Notes under the pieces: generated by a model
The model's input: only the letters and a program-made list of their open reading frames with translations
What the model was told of the DNA's origin: nothing
The model's database searches: none
Program-made: the position numbers and the translations under genes
In this document: piece after piece, positions 45,014 to 55,522 of the stretch
Position numbering within the stretch: the first letter of the stretch is position 1
How the letters are laid out: the number at the start of each line of letters is the position of its first letter
From: Bretschneidera sinensis
Taxonomy: Eukaryota; Streptophyta; Magnoliopsida; Brassicales; Akaniaceae
Assembly (NCBI GenBank): GCA_023935145.1
Contig: CM043702.1
Location: 77,903,320 to 77,967,319, forward strand
DNA: 64,000 nt
Direction of reading: 5' to 3'

Positions 45014-46333
45014 TGATTACGCCCAAAGTATAACGCGGTAGTTGTAGCACAACTTTGGGGTGTCGATCCCATAGAGAAACAAGATAACTACAAGAGAAGG
45101 TGTGAACTTTAACACAAACAATAAAAGTTTAAATGGAATAATCTGAGTTATGAGCAAATTGCATAAATAGATTGAAGAATATGATGGATATAATAAAGAA
45201 ACAAAAAGGTTCCAAAAATCCTCCCTAGGTTCGTTGCCCTAATCCTAACTTGATTCAGTTGCTTTTATCTCTATTGCAAGTTTCACATCCCAAACAGGCA
45301 ATTAGCAAATATTCAATTAAAGCGCATAGATAAACCCTAATGTAATTGATATGAATTATTCTTTACTTTAAAGCACACATGACCTAACTTATAAATTATC
45401 AAGAGACGACAATATATCTAAATGAAAATACCGCAATAATAGACAAATCTATAAAAGAGATCTACCGGACTCAATCACACCCAAACAAATACACGTAAGA
45501 AGAGCATGACTAGACTTATATGGAAAAAAAGCATGCAATCACCGGACTAATAAGAAATCTACTAATTAAATTAAAGAATAAAACATAACAATGTTTAATG
45601 AAAATAATACCAAATTACAACTGAATCGAATAAAGGAAAATAAGAACAACTACACCTAGGGATTCATCCTTTCGCCTTGCTTGGGACTAGCCGGCCATGG
45701 GGCTCATGCGTCCTCGAGTTACTTTCGGCCTCTCAACGATCATCTCCCCCTTAGTAGCGAAAACTTCGGCGATTCCTCAGCTTGCCCTCCAAAAGTATTT
45801 CGGATTCCTTTTAAGGGCCCTCTAGATTGCTCGTAAAGGCCCTCTGAATTCACTTTCTGATGATCTCAGATTCTCCGATTTCTCCTAAAGCTGAAGTGGA
45901 GTGGGTCTTATATAGGCAAAATCCTGGAGTGATATGTGTTTTCTAACCGATGTGGGATACTGCCCGAGTGCGCTCGATCGCAGCCTTAGTGCGCTCGATC
46001 GCAGATTAGTGCACTCGATCACAGTTGCGCTGCAGAGTACTTCTTGGTCGATGTGGGATGTGAGCTCAATCACACTGCTTGTGCGCTCGATCGTAGTACA
46101 GGCAGCAGTCCATCTTGTCCTTCCAGAAGCATAGTATCTTGGCCTTTTAAGCAACGATCGCTTCTTTTTCTCTTTTAAACTCAAAGTACCTGAAAATTGC
46201 ACTGAAATAAGTCAGTGGTCCAATAATATTACTTTAGAGTTATTAACACACAAAAGCGCAATAAAGACCGAGATCAATCCTAAAATGATAACAATTAACC
46301 ACTATTGAGAAGCATTTTATGACTCTCATCACA
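45014..46333 (-). repeat. 5' LTR of Ath-C (1320 bp)
   Basis: On the plus strand it runs from TGATTACGCC to CTCATCACA and matches 40073-41338. It contains five GTGCGCTCGATCGCAG-type units between 45966 and 46096, against three in the other LTR. Confidence 0.9.
45907..46105 (-). promoter_or_regulatory. promoter in the Ath-C 5' LTR: TATA, two USE motifs, palindromic repeats
   Basis: TATATAAG (45907-45914) lies 33 bp from ATCCCACATCG (45948-45958), both on the minus strand. A second USE copy is at 46049-46059. Five units related to GTGCGCTCGATCGCAG fill the space around it. This copy would drive transcription of the element. Confidence 0.75.
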
Positions 46334-46361
46334 GCCCCCAACTAGCTTATTGCTTGTCCCT
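46334..46361 (-). repeat. polypurine-tract remnant beyond the Ath-C 5' LTR
   Basis: CCCCCAACTAGCTTATTG followed by a GTCCCT is shared with the sequence just inside the 3' LTR (41339-41367), with three differences. It should not occur outside a normal 5' LTR. Homology ends at TCTCAAGTC. Confidence 0.7.
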
Positions 46362-46479
46362 TCTCAAGTCTTTAGGCTTAACTGGTATGTGAAGGTCGGC
46401 AATTTGTGATTTGAAAATGCTAACATCACTCAAAACCATTTAATCAGGGGGATCCTACTAAAAGACATGGCCATACTGA

Positions 46480-47060
46480 CCCAAGATCCCGTGGAGAGTC
46501 TTGCGGTGATGGTTGAGGGTTTGGCCTCTTAGGTATTTCATGGTCCTTCAACCTTTGTTATAATATTTTTACTTGCCTCCGAGGAGTTCTAACTTGTACT
46601 ATTTTTCAGTCGAGCATTGCTTCGGGCATCTTTTCTCGCCGATGCCTTAACCTGGACAAGAAGTTGCAAGATTGCCACAACTTCATCTGGACTTTGTGAG
46701 AGTCCCTAGCAAAGCACAATGTGGAGGCTGGTCGATTAGAGTGGGCAAAGGCTTTGTTGATCAAGGACCTGGAGAAGGCTTGGTCGGAGTGGAATGCAAC
46801 TGAGGTGGAGATGGTGAAGCTCCGAACCGAGAAAGAGTTTGTGGAGAAGGCCTTGGTGAACTTAAAGAGTCTTTGGAGTTTAAGCCAGCCGTGGAGGTTG
46901 CAGCCAGAGACTTCCACCTTAAAGGCTTTGAGGAGGCCGAAGCCTGCCTATCCTGACCAGGATTTCTCTATAGTGGAGATCCTTTTTTATGACAAGAGTG
47001 CAGGAGATTAGGGTGAGGACCAAGCCCTTACTACTAAAGAGGATGAGGTAGATGTAGACT
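46480..47060 (+). pseudogene. Tat-B antisense gene, 3' part with a canonical intron
   Basis: Exon sequence VESLAVMVEGLAS (46490-46530) leads into a GT-AG intron at 46533-46609. The next exon reads IASGIFSRRCLNLDKKLQDC and continues into a charged coiled-coil-like segment (EWNATEVEMVKLRTEKEFVE). One frameshift near 46880 leads to an acidic tail (FHLKGFEEAEACLSDQDFS) ending at 47008. This tail parallels the GFLESKRKAEAF tail of Tat-A. One internal TGA (about 46697) and the frameshift break it. Both ends and the intron are in phase, which supports a spliced gene. Confidence 0.75.
46533..46609 (+). other. intron of the Tat-B antisense gene (77 bp)
   Basis: The 5' site is TTAG|GTATTT and the 3' site TTTTTCAG|TCGAGC. 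A plant-like branch motif TTCTAACTT lies about 20 bases before the 3' site. Length and T-richness are typical for plant introns. Splicing joins the two frames in phase. Confidence 0.7.
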
Positions 47061-47089
47061 AGGATTTTTATGTTTTTTGTACTCTTGGC

Positions 47090-47145
47090 CATTAATACCT
47101 TTTGTAAAAAAAATTAAGTTAATAAAGACTGCCTTTTTTGTTTTC
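47090..47145 (+). terminator. polyadenylation region of the Tat-B antisense gene
   Basis: TTTTTTGTACTC (about 47068-47085) and TTTTGTAA are followed by a perfect AATAAA at 47121-47126. The convergent pol frame ends 225 bp further right at 47351. Confidence 0.65.
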
Positions 47146-47350
47146 CATTCAATTTGTTTAATGTCAATACTCTTCCTATAATTGAAATAGGAGTGCAGGA
47201 GGAAAGGCCTTAGGTCTTCTCCTCAGCATAGGAGAAACTAAAAAACTTAGTGAAAAATGGATTGTTCCTTTACTAAGAATATCTAAGGATTACATTAACA
47301 CTTAGCGACACAATATTGGAGATAACTAAGGAGTCTTCGGAGGGGTCCTA

Positions 47351-48630
47351 CTAGTAGAACTTGTGGAGATTCTCGGCATTCTAAGTGCGTGGCATTGGTT
47401 TGCCATCCAGGTCTTCAAGCTCGAACGTGCCAGCTTGACAAACTCTCTTAATGCGGTAGGGACCCTCCAAATTCGAGAAGAGTTTTCTTGTATTTCGGGG
47501 ATGTTATTTCTCAGAACAAAGTCATGCAATCTAAAAACTTTCTCTCATACTCAGGAGTTATAGTATCGTCACACCCTTTGGGGATAGGCAGCAAGCTTGA
47601 TTTGAGCTTTATCTCTGGCCTCGTCGATCAAATCAGCACTCATCTTGAGATTCTTTTCGCTATCTACCTCGCTGAAGTTCTGTACTTATAATGATAGCGT
47701 TCCTATCTTGAGGGGTATGACAGCCTCGGATCTATACGCTAAGAAAAATGGGGTTTCTTTAGTGGGTGTTAGAGCAGTAGTCTGGTAGGCCCAAAGGACA
47801 TTCGGAAGGTGATTGAGCAATTGTTGATCGACATCGTCAAGTATTTTCTTGATGCCTTATTAGAGAGTTCTGTTGGTTACTTTAGCCTGTCCGTTGGCCT
47901 AGGGCTAGCCTACTGAGGAAAACCTTTATTCAATCTAGAAGTCTTAGCTAAAAAGCTTGAACTGGGTCCTATCAAATTGCGTACCATTTTCGGTGAACAA
48001 TATCCTAGGTATGCTAAATTTGCAGAAAATCGACTTCCAAACGAACCTCGTCGGGTCTGGTAGTCAAAAATGCTAGTGAGAGGTTCGGCTTCTACCTACT
48101 TCGTGAAGTAATCGATGGATACAATCAAGTGCTTCTTTTGCCTAGTGCTTCTCGGATGGACCAAGGATATCCATTCCCCACATGGCGAAGGGAAAAGGAC
48201 TGGTGATTGATGTTAAGAGATTGGTCAGTCGCTAGGGTATAGAGGTATGTTCTTGACAAGTCTTACACTTTTTCACCATCTTTGCCATGTCGCTACTCAT
48301 CTAAGGCCAATACTAACCATAGAGGAGTATTTTGAATGCCAGTGCCCGGCTTCCAAGGTGGTTGCCACATATCATTTGGTGTATTTCCCTGAGGATGTAA
48401 TCAGCGTCAGTAGTCCCTAGGCATTTTAGATAAGGAATGGTGAGACCTTTCTTATATAGTTTTCCATCAATTATAGCGTCTCTTAAGGCATAAAAGATGA
48501 GTTTCTTGACCTCTCTCTTTTGATTAGGGAGTATGCCATCTGCTAAGTACTTGACGATTGGATCCATCTAAGTTTGCTCCCTGGTAAGTGCCATAACTAG
48601 TACTTCATCGATGCTCGGAGTGGGGAGGGT
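47351..48630 (-). pseudogene. Tat-B integrase, broken
   Basis: The N-terminal part (48567-48313) is open: YLKCLGTTDADYILREIHQM then GNHLGSRALAFKIL, the zinc-binding HHCC start. The core is frame-broken. The C-terminal end parallels Tat-A (NAENLHKFY then TAG at 47351-47353). Confidence 0.8.
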
Positions 48631-48645
48631 CTTTAGGTAGATTGC

Positions 48646-49182
48646 CTAATCAAAATCAGTATGTCTGAAAGAGGTAAGCTGAGAAAAGTCATCCGCCTTC
48701 GAGTTCTTCTCCCGAGGGACATGTGTTATTTGGAACCTTTTACAGATTTCTGCGAGTTCGCGGGCTTTTTTGAGATATCTTGTGATCTTTACAACTTTGG
48801 GTCCATATTCGTTGGTCATTTGGTTCACTACTAGCTGTGAGTCACTGTAAGCTTTTAAAGCCTCAGTAGCTAGTGTTTTGGTGAGTTTCATTTCAACGAG
48901 TAATGCTTCGTATTCAGCCTTGTTGTTTAAGGCTTTAAACCTAAACCTTAAGGCATACTCAATTATGAACCCTTCAGGGCTACTAAGGATGAGGTCAGCC
49001 TTGAATCCAGTGCTATTGGAAGAACCATCCACATATAGTGTCCAACTTGGTATCAACTCGGTTTGCTTAGGTGCTTCGATTTCAGTCGAGCTATCGGGAA
49101 AAGTTGTTTCGGTTATAAAATCCACTAAGGCTTGTGCTTTGATAGCTATTTGAGGCTTGTATCGAATATCAAATTCATCCAA
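48646..49182 (-). pseudogene. Tat-B second RNase H domain (aRNH), open
   Basis: 178 open codons include LYVDGSSNSTGFKADLILSS, NNKAEYEALLVEMKL and AYSDSQLVVNQMTNEY, then FQITHVPREKNSKADDFSQL. These are the blocks of the additional RNase H domain of the Tat lineage, and the catalytic Asp/Glu/Asp positions are kept. The surrounding polyprotein is broken. Confidence 0.85.
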
Positions 49183-50430
49183 CTCGATGGACTATTTGAC
49201 CAACCTTCCAGAAATAATTGGTTTGTGGAGCACTTATTGCAGAGGCTGGTCGGTGAGGAGGACTATGGTATGAGCTTGAAAATACGACTGGACCTTCCGG
49301 GCTATGATCAAGAGAGTGTAAGCTAATTTTTTGATTGGAAGATATCATGTCTCAGCATCGTGCAAAATTTGACTGATATAATAGATGTGTTTTTGTATCC
49401 CAGTGTCTTCTTAGATTAAGGCAGAGGCTACTACGTATTGGCCTGTTGATATATAGAGAAAAAACTCCTCACCTATGATGGGTTTAGTTAGGAGAGGTGG
49501 TGAGCTCAAGTATTCTTTCAGTTCTTCAAATGATCTTTGATATTCTTCATCTTATGCAAAACTTTTCACTTTCCTGATTGATTTAAAGCGGCTGAGTGCG
49601 GCTATTCGTCCAGTTAACCTTTACACTTCTTTGATGTTCCAAGGAGGGGTCATATTCATGATTGCCATTAGCTATCTGGGGTTAGCTTGTATTCCCTACA
49701 ATGTTACTACGAAGCTCAAGAACTTCTCAGCGGTGACTTCAAAGTCGTATTTGGTTGGGTTTAACCTCATTTTGTGGTGGCAGAGTATCCCTAAGGCTTC
49801 CTCCAGATCAGACTCGTGATCCCTAGTGTTGATGCTCTTAACCAACATGTAATCCATGTAAACCTTCATATTTCTCCCAATTTTCTCTTTGAAGATCTTG
49901 TTAACTAGCCTCTGATAAGTGGCCCCTACATTCTTGAGCCCAAAAGGCATCACCTTAAAGCAATACAGGCTTTAATAAGTGATAAAGGTGGTATTGGGTC
50001 GATCAGGCTTGTGCATTCAAATTTGATTAAACTCAGAGTATGCATCCATAAAACTAAGCAGTTCATGCCCAAAGGTGGCATGAACCAGTTAGTCAATTCG
50101 AGGCAGAAGAAAACTGTCCTTTAGACAGGTTTTGTTTAGATCCGTCAAATCGATACAGATCCTCCACTTACCATTATCCTTCTTGACCATCACTACATTG
50201 GCGATCCACTCTAGGAAATTGATTTCTTGAATAAATTCAGCAGCTAAAAGCTTGTCCACTTCTTCATTAATGGCACTCTAGAGCAAATGTTCTTTTTTTT
50301 TTTAACTACTGGCCGATGGTTCGAATCTACATTTAGTCGATGAACAATATCCAAGAGATCAATCCCTAACATATCGAAGGTTGACCAAGCGAAGAGATCT
50401 TGATTTCTTCGCAGGAAAGAAATCAAAAAC
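49183..50430 (-). pseudogene. Tat-B reverse transcriptase and RNase H, broken
   Basis: Pre-RT and fingers read from 50426 (DLFAWSTFDMLGIDLLDIVH). The RT block at 49953-49696 has MMPFGLKNVGATYQRLVNKI, and a catalytic box KVYMDYMLVKS in which the second Asp of YMDD/YVDD is Tyr. RNase H remnants continue to about 49190. The Tyr substitution would abolish polymerisation even without the stops. Confidence 0.8.
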
Positions 50431-50579
50431 TCTTTGAGGTCCTCAGAAAGACTAAACCTGACTAGTACAGTGTTCGAATCTTTTTCGTTTAGAGGGATTG
50501 GGATGAGTTCTTCTTCTGGCTATTCTCATTGAGTTTTAAGTTCATCTCTTAAGTCCTCTATTTCTAAAGGCAAAGCTTA

Positions 50580-51060
50580 AACTTTCTTTTAGCCTTTAAT
50601 AGAATTCAAGTAGTAGGACCAGGAGGTTTGCTGGTTGCCTCGAACTTTCCCCCACGCCTTTGTCCGTAGGAAACTTTACCTTCAAATGATTATGCAAAGA
50701 CTACTGCCTTTATCTCATTAAGGGTTGGTCTCTCGAGTATAACATTGTATGACAATGAGTGTTTCATCACCAAGAATGTAGTCTAAATAATAATAAGTTA
50801 TGGTGGAGTCCCTATAGTAACTAGGAGAACTATGCTTCCTTCTGCGAACATCGGTATTCCTGAGAAACCATATAGAGGAGACGATACCGATTTGAGCTTG
50901 TTATTCCTCAGCTTTAATCTTTGGAAGGCTTCATAGAAAAAGATGTCTATAGAGCTCCCATTTTCCACCAGAACTTGCTCAACATTATAGTTAGTGATGA
51001 GGAGGAAGATGACCATGGTGTCATCATGTGGCATTTGTATTCCCTATAGATCCTCATTTG
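50580..51060 (-). pseudogene. Tat-B protease, broken
   Basis: The active-site block reads VLVENGSSIDIFFYEAFQ (about 50980-50930), with Glu in place of the catalytic Asp. It is followed by LYGFSGIPMFAEGSIVLLV and, in a shifted frame near 50750, the NVILERPTLNE-type block. Confidence 0.75.
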
Positions 51061-51297
51061 TAAAAGTTATTACCTGGTTTATCTTGACCTACTTGTGAGG
51101 TTCACTAACTGATACCACTGATTTGGCGTAAGCTCTCATTCCATGAGTGGCCTGGCATCCTCCAACTGGTCTTCTGAAAATGGTTTTGATGGTGCCAATA
51201 ATAGTGATAGGGTGTCCTTGATTATTCCAGTGGCGTTTTTCTTCTCAGATAGTTTTCTAGGACTTGGCTTAGGGCTCTTTCTTGGACTTTAACGTTC

Positions 51298-51527
51298 TCA
51301 ATATGACCTCTCTAAGGCTCGTTGAGACAAGCACTGGGAACAATGCTCGTAATCTTGAACTTGGTGAGATTCAGTGTATTCTTTTAAGTACCCCCTTTGA
51401 ATGAGGCATTTGATCTGTTGTTTGAGGGCATGACATTCCTCGATGTCGTGACCATGATCCTTATAGAAACAGCACCACTTAGTTCTGTTTCCACTTAGAT
51501 CTGGGATTTCTTCTGCGAAGTTCGATA
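51298..51527 (-). pseudogene. Tat-B gag, C-terminal part with zinc-binding motif
   Basis: NFAEEIPDLSGNRTKWCCFY runs into KDHGHDIEECHALKQQIKCL, the Tat gag zinc-binding motif, then RGYLKEYTESHQVQDYEHC. It is cut at 51527 by Cop-A, and the rest of gag resumes at 55947. Confidence 0.85.
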
Positions 51528-52270
51528 TGGTCAAGTTCGATGGATTTGGATATTTCAGATTATGGTAGAGGAAGGTCAAGGATTTGTTAGTGCAGTAGGG
51601 TATGGTGAAGGCATTATACGGAAAGAAGCCGGAAGGTATGGACGATATAGATTGGAAGGAATTGGAAGCGATGGCTATGGCAACTATCAGGCTTTGTCTG
51701 GCTGATGATGTAATGTATCACGTCATGGATTAGGAATCACCGACGGTAGTTTGGTTGAAACTGGAAAATCGGTATATGTCCAAGTCGTTGACGAACAAGC
51801 TCTATCTTAAGCAGAAACTGTATGGTCTTAAGATGTCATAGGGCTTAGATATGAACTAGCATATCAACATGTTCAATGAGATTATTAGTGATTTGAAGCG
51901 AGTTAATGTGAAGTTCGAAGATGAAGACAAGGCGTTGATGTTACTGAATTTGCTACCTGTTTCTCCTACGTACGAAAATTTGGTTACAACTTTGATGTGG
52001 GGGAAAGAAACTCTCGAATTAGAGGAGATCACTGGTGCTCTAGTAGGTTTTCATCAGAGGAAGAAAGCCAGTGATGAGAATTTACAAGGTGAAGGGCTTG
52101 TGGTGAGAGGTAACCAGGAAAGTGGGAGAAACAAGTCCCAGAGCGGATCGAGTAACAATAAATCTCGATCTAAATCCAGGAAGAAAAAGGACATACAATT
52201 TTTTAAGTGCAAAAAAAAGGAGCACATAAAGCGAGATTGTCCAGATTTAAGGAAGGGGAATACAAAATAA
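51528..52270 (+). pseudogene. Cop-A gag
   Basis: It starts MVKFDGFGYF and passes a few stops (for example at about 51570, 51730 and 51840). It is then open from 51869 with VKFEDEDKALMLLNLLPVS. The zinc knuckle FKCKKKEHIKRDCPD has Phe where the first Cys is expected. Stop at 52268-52270. Family gag proteins form the particle. Confidence 0.8.
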
Positions 52271-52274
52271 AGAG

Positions 52275-55200
52275 GGTCCATTAAAGTCTGCGAATGTAGT
52301 GGAAGAAGAAGACTCAGAGAGCGGTGACGGAGATACGCTTTATGTTTCATCCAGTTTAGATCGTCTCACAGATTCTTGGATTCTGGATTCAACATGCTCA
52401 TATCACATGACACCAAATAAAGATTGGTTTGACACTTATAGGTTAGTAAATTCTGGTTCTGTTATGATGGTACATCATGCAATGTTGTTGGAATAGGGAA
52501 TATCAGAATTAAAATGTTTGATGGTGTTGTTAGAACGTTGTGTGATGTTAGATATATACCAGATTTAAGGAAGAATCTAATTTCATTGGGTAGTTTAGAT
52601 TGTAATGGGTTTAGTTACAAGTCTACTAGTGGAGTAATGAAGGTGAGTAAAGGTGTCTTAACAGTGATGAAGGGACAAAAACTAGCAAGAAATATTTATA
52701 CACTACTAGGTACCACAGTTGTAGGTGGAGTTGCAACTGCAGAGTCTGAGTCAGATAAGAACAATCTTGTGGCATATGAGGTTAGGTCATATGAGTGAAC
52801 GTGGGATGATGGAACTTCATAAAAGAAATCTATTGAAGGGTGTCAGAACATGAAAGCTTGATTTCTGCAGGTATTGTGTTCTTGGGAAACAGAATAGGGT
52901 GCAGTTCAAGACAGCCACACACAAGACAAAGAGAATTCTTGACTATGTTCATACAGATGTTTGGGGGCCAGTAAGGGTAGCATCACGAGGAGGACATATG
53001 TATTTCGTGAGTTTTATTGATGATTACTCACGAAAGGTTTGGGTGTACTTCATGCGGCACAAGTCAGAAACGTTTGCCAAGTTCAAGTTGTGGAAAGCTG
53101 AAGTAGAAAACCAGACAGGAAGGAAGATCAAATGTCTCAGGTCCGACAATGGTACTAAGTACACAGATTCGAATTTCATGGAGTTGTGTGAGTAGCATGG
53201 GATTAAGAGACACTTCACAGTACGCAAGACACCATAACATAACGGTGTAGCGGAAAGGATGAACAGAACAATACCTAAAAGAGCTCGATGTCTCAGGTTG
53301 AATGCAAGGCTTGCAAAGAACTTCTGGGCAGAAGCAGTGAATATGGCATATTTCTTGATTAATAGGTCACCTAGGGCAGCACTAGATGGGAAAGTAGCAG
53401 AGGAGGTGTGGACAGGCAGCGAGGTAGACTGCTCTAGTTTGAGAGTGTTTGGATGTGCAGCCTACGTGCATGTTCCTAACGAGGAAAGATCAAAGCTTGA
53501 TGTGAAGTCTAGACAGTGTATCTTTCTGGGGTATCAGAAAGGGGTGAAAGGCTTCAAGCTCTGGGATCCGAAGGCAAACAAGGTGGTGATCAGTAGAGAT
53601 ATGGTTTTTGATGATAAAGCTATGTTGCAGCGTACTCAAGAAGAAGAGAAGCAGGTGCCAGAAAATTGCAGCAGAAATGAGCATATGGTGCAAGTGGAGC
53701 TAGAGACACATGGTAAAGAAGACAATGCTCAGAATGCAGGGAGCTCTAGTTCAGAAGATCAACAGCATCACAGTATAGCTATGGACAGGCCCAGACGCAC
53801 TATCTGGCCAACCACTAGGTATGGTTTTGAAGATTTGGTTTCTTATGCACTCATTACTAGTAGCGGGGATCCTATTACTTTTCAGGAGGCAGTACACAAC
53901 CAAGGGAAGAGTAGATGGATGGGTGCTATAGTGGAGGAGATGGAGTCTCTACATAAGAACCAGACATGAGAGTTGGTGGAGTTTCTAGAGGGGAAGAGAG
54001 CGATAGGATGCAAATGGGTGTATAAGAAGAAAGAAGCAATATCAGAAAAAGATGCAGAAAAGTTCAAGGCTCGTCTTATAGAAAAGGGTTACTCACAGAG
54101 GAAAGGGGTCGACTATAATGAGATCTTTTCCCCTGTGGTCAGACACACTTCCATCAAGGCAGTGTTGGGTTTGGTAGTACATTTCGATATGTAGTTAGAG
54201 CAGATGGATGTAAAGAAAACTTTTCTTCATGGTGATTTGAAGGAGCTGATATACATGGCACAGCCAGAAAGGTTCAATCAGCCTGGACAGGAACACATGG
54301 TCTGTAAATTGAGGAAATCACTTTATGGGTTGAAGCAGTCTCCGAGGCAGTGGTACAAGTGATTTGACTCCTACATGATCCGGATTGGCTACAAGAGAAG
54401 TGAGTATGATTGTTGTGTTTATGTGAAGAGCCTTGATGACGGTTCATTTATTTTTTTGTTACTTTATGTGGATGATATGTTGATTGCTGCGAAGAGTATG
54501 AGTGAGGTCAATAAGTTGAAGACTTTGTTGAGCAAAGAATTTGACATGAAGGATTTGGGTGCGGCCAAGAAGATTCTTGGGATGGAGATTCATAGGGACA
54601 GAACTTCCAAGAGATTATGGTTATCCCAACGTAGCTATGTTGAGAGTGTGTTAGAGAGGTTCAGCATGGATAATGCAAAACCAGTTAGTACACCATTGGC
54701 GAATCACTTTAGACTGTCTACTGCTCAGTGCCTGAAGACAAATGATGAAGTTCAAAACATGTCAAAGGTTCCATATGCCAGTGTAGTGGGGTGCTTGATG
54801 TATGCTATGGTTTGTACAAGACCGAATTTGGCACAAGTTGTCAGTGTGGTGAGCAAGTTTCTATCAAGTCTGGGACGACAACATTAGGATGCAGTCAAAT
54901 GGATTTTCAAATACTTTAGGGGTACTACAGATTACGACATAATGTTTGATAGACAACATGGTGATCCTTCAGTTATGGGATATGTGGATGCAGACTATGC
55001 AAGGGATTTGGATGATAGGAGGTCTACCATAGGTTATGTATTCACCCTTCTGGGGGGGCCTATTTGTTGGAGGTCCATGGTTCAGCCTCTAGTTGCACTA
55101 TCTACTACTGAGTCAGAGTATATGGCAGTGGCTGAGGCTGCCAAGGAAGCTTTGTGGCTTACAGGGTTGGTCAAGGAGCTAGGTATTCAGCAAGGTGGAG

Positions 55201-55436
55201 TTCAGTTGCATTGTGATAGTCAGAATGCCATTTATTTGGAAAAGAACCCGGTGTATCATGAGAGAACCAAGCACATAGATGTGAGGTTTCACAAGATCAG
55301 GGAATTGGTTTCTTCTGGTGAAGTATTGCTTGAAAAAGTTCACACTTCTGAGAATGCAGCAGACATGTTGACAAAGCCTGTTACCACAGATAAGTTCAAG
55401 CACTGCTTGGACTTGATTAATGTCTCTAGGTGCTAG
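52275..55436 (+). pseudogene. Cop-A pol: protease, integrase, RT, RNase H (few stops)
   Basis: The protease block is DSWILDSTCSYHMTPNKDWF. Pre-integrase leads to the integrase core: HTDVWGPVRVASRGGHMYFV, then LRSDNGTKY and NGVAERMNRT supply the D, D and E. RT reads AIGCKWVYKKKEAISEKDAE and [14 protein letters not shown]; its catalytic LLYVDDMLIAAKS is intact. RNase H runs from GYVDADYARDLDDRRSTIGY through LVALSTTESEYMAVAEAAKE to CDSQNAIYL. The end is the TAG at 55434-55436. Isolated stops (for example at about 53192, 53234, 53967, 54192, 54359 and 54885) break it. Between them frames stay open for 60-236 codons, so this is one of the better kept pol genes here. Confidence 0.85.
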
Positions 55437-55509
55437 ATGAGAGGCGTCCCAACCTAATATCCCAGGTGGAGTTCCAGGTTATGTTTTTCTCCTAAGGGGT
55501 GGATATTCG

Positions 55510-55522
55510 CCAAGGTGGAGAT
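55510..55522 (+). other. polypurine tract of Cop-A
   Basis: CAAGGTGGAGAT directly precedes the LTR start TGTTGTAG. AAGGTGGAGAT is the usual form of this tract in plant copia elements. Confidence 0.8.

Larger units (their letters stand above)
40073..46361 (-). mobile_element. Ath-C: non-autonomous Athila-like element inside the Tat-B antisense gene
   Basis: Minus strand: 5' LTR (45014-46333), primer site, gag, a remnant after protease, a long 3' untranslated region and 3' LTR (40073-41338). Protease, RT, RNase H and integrase are absent. The right LTR is followed by 28 bp matching the polypurine-tract side of the left LTR (46334-46361). This suggests the right end is a remnant of an LTR-internal-LTR-internal array or a recombination product. 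No target duplication is found. Confidence 0.85.
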
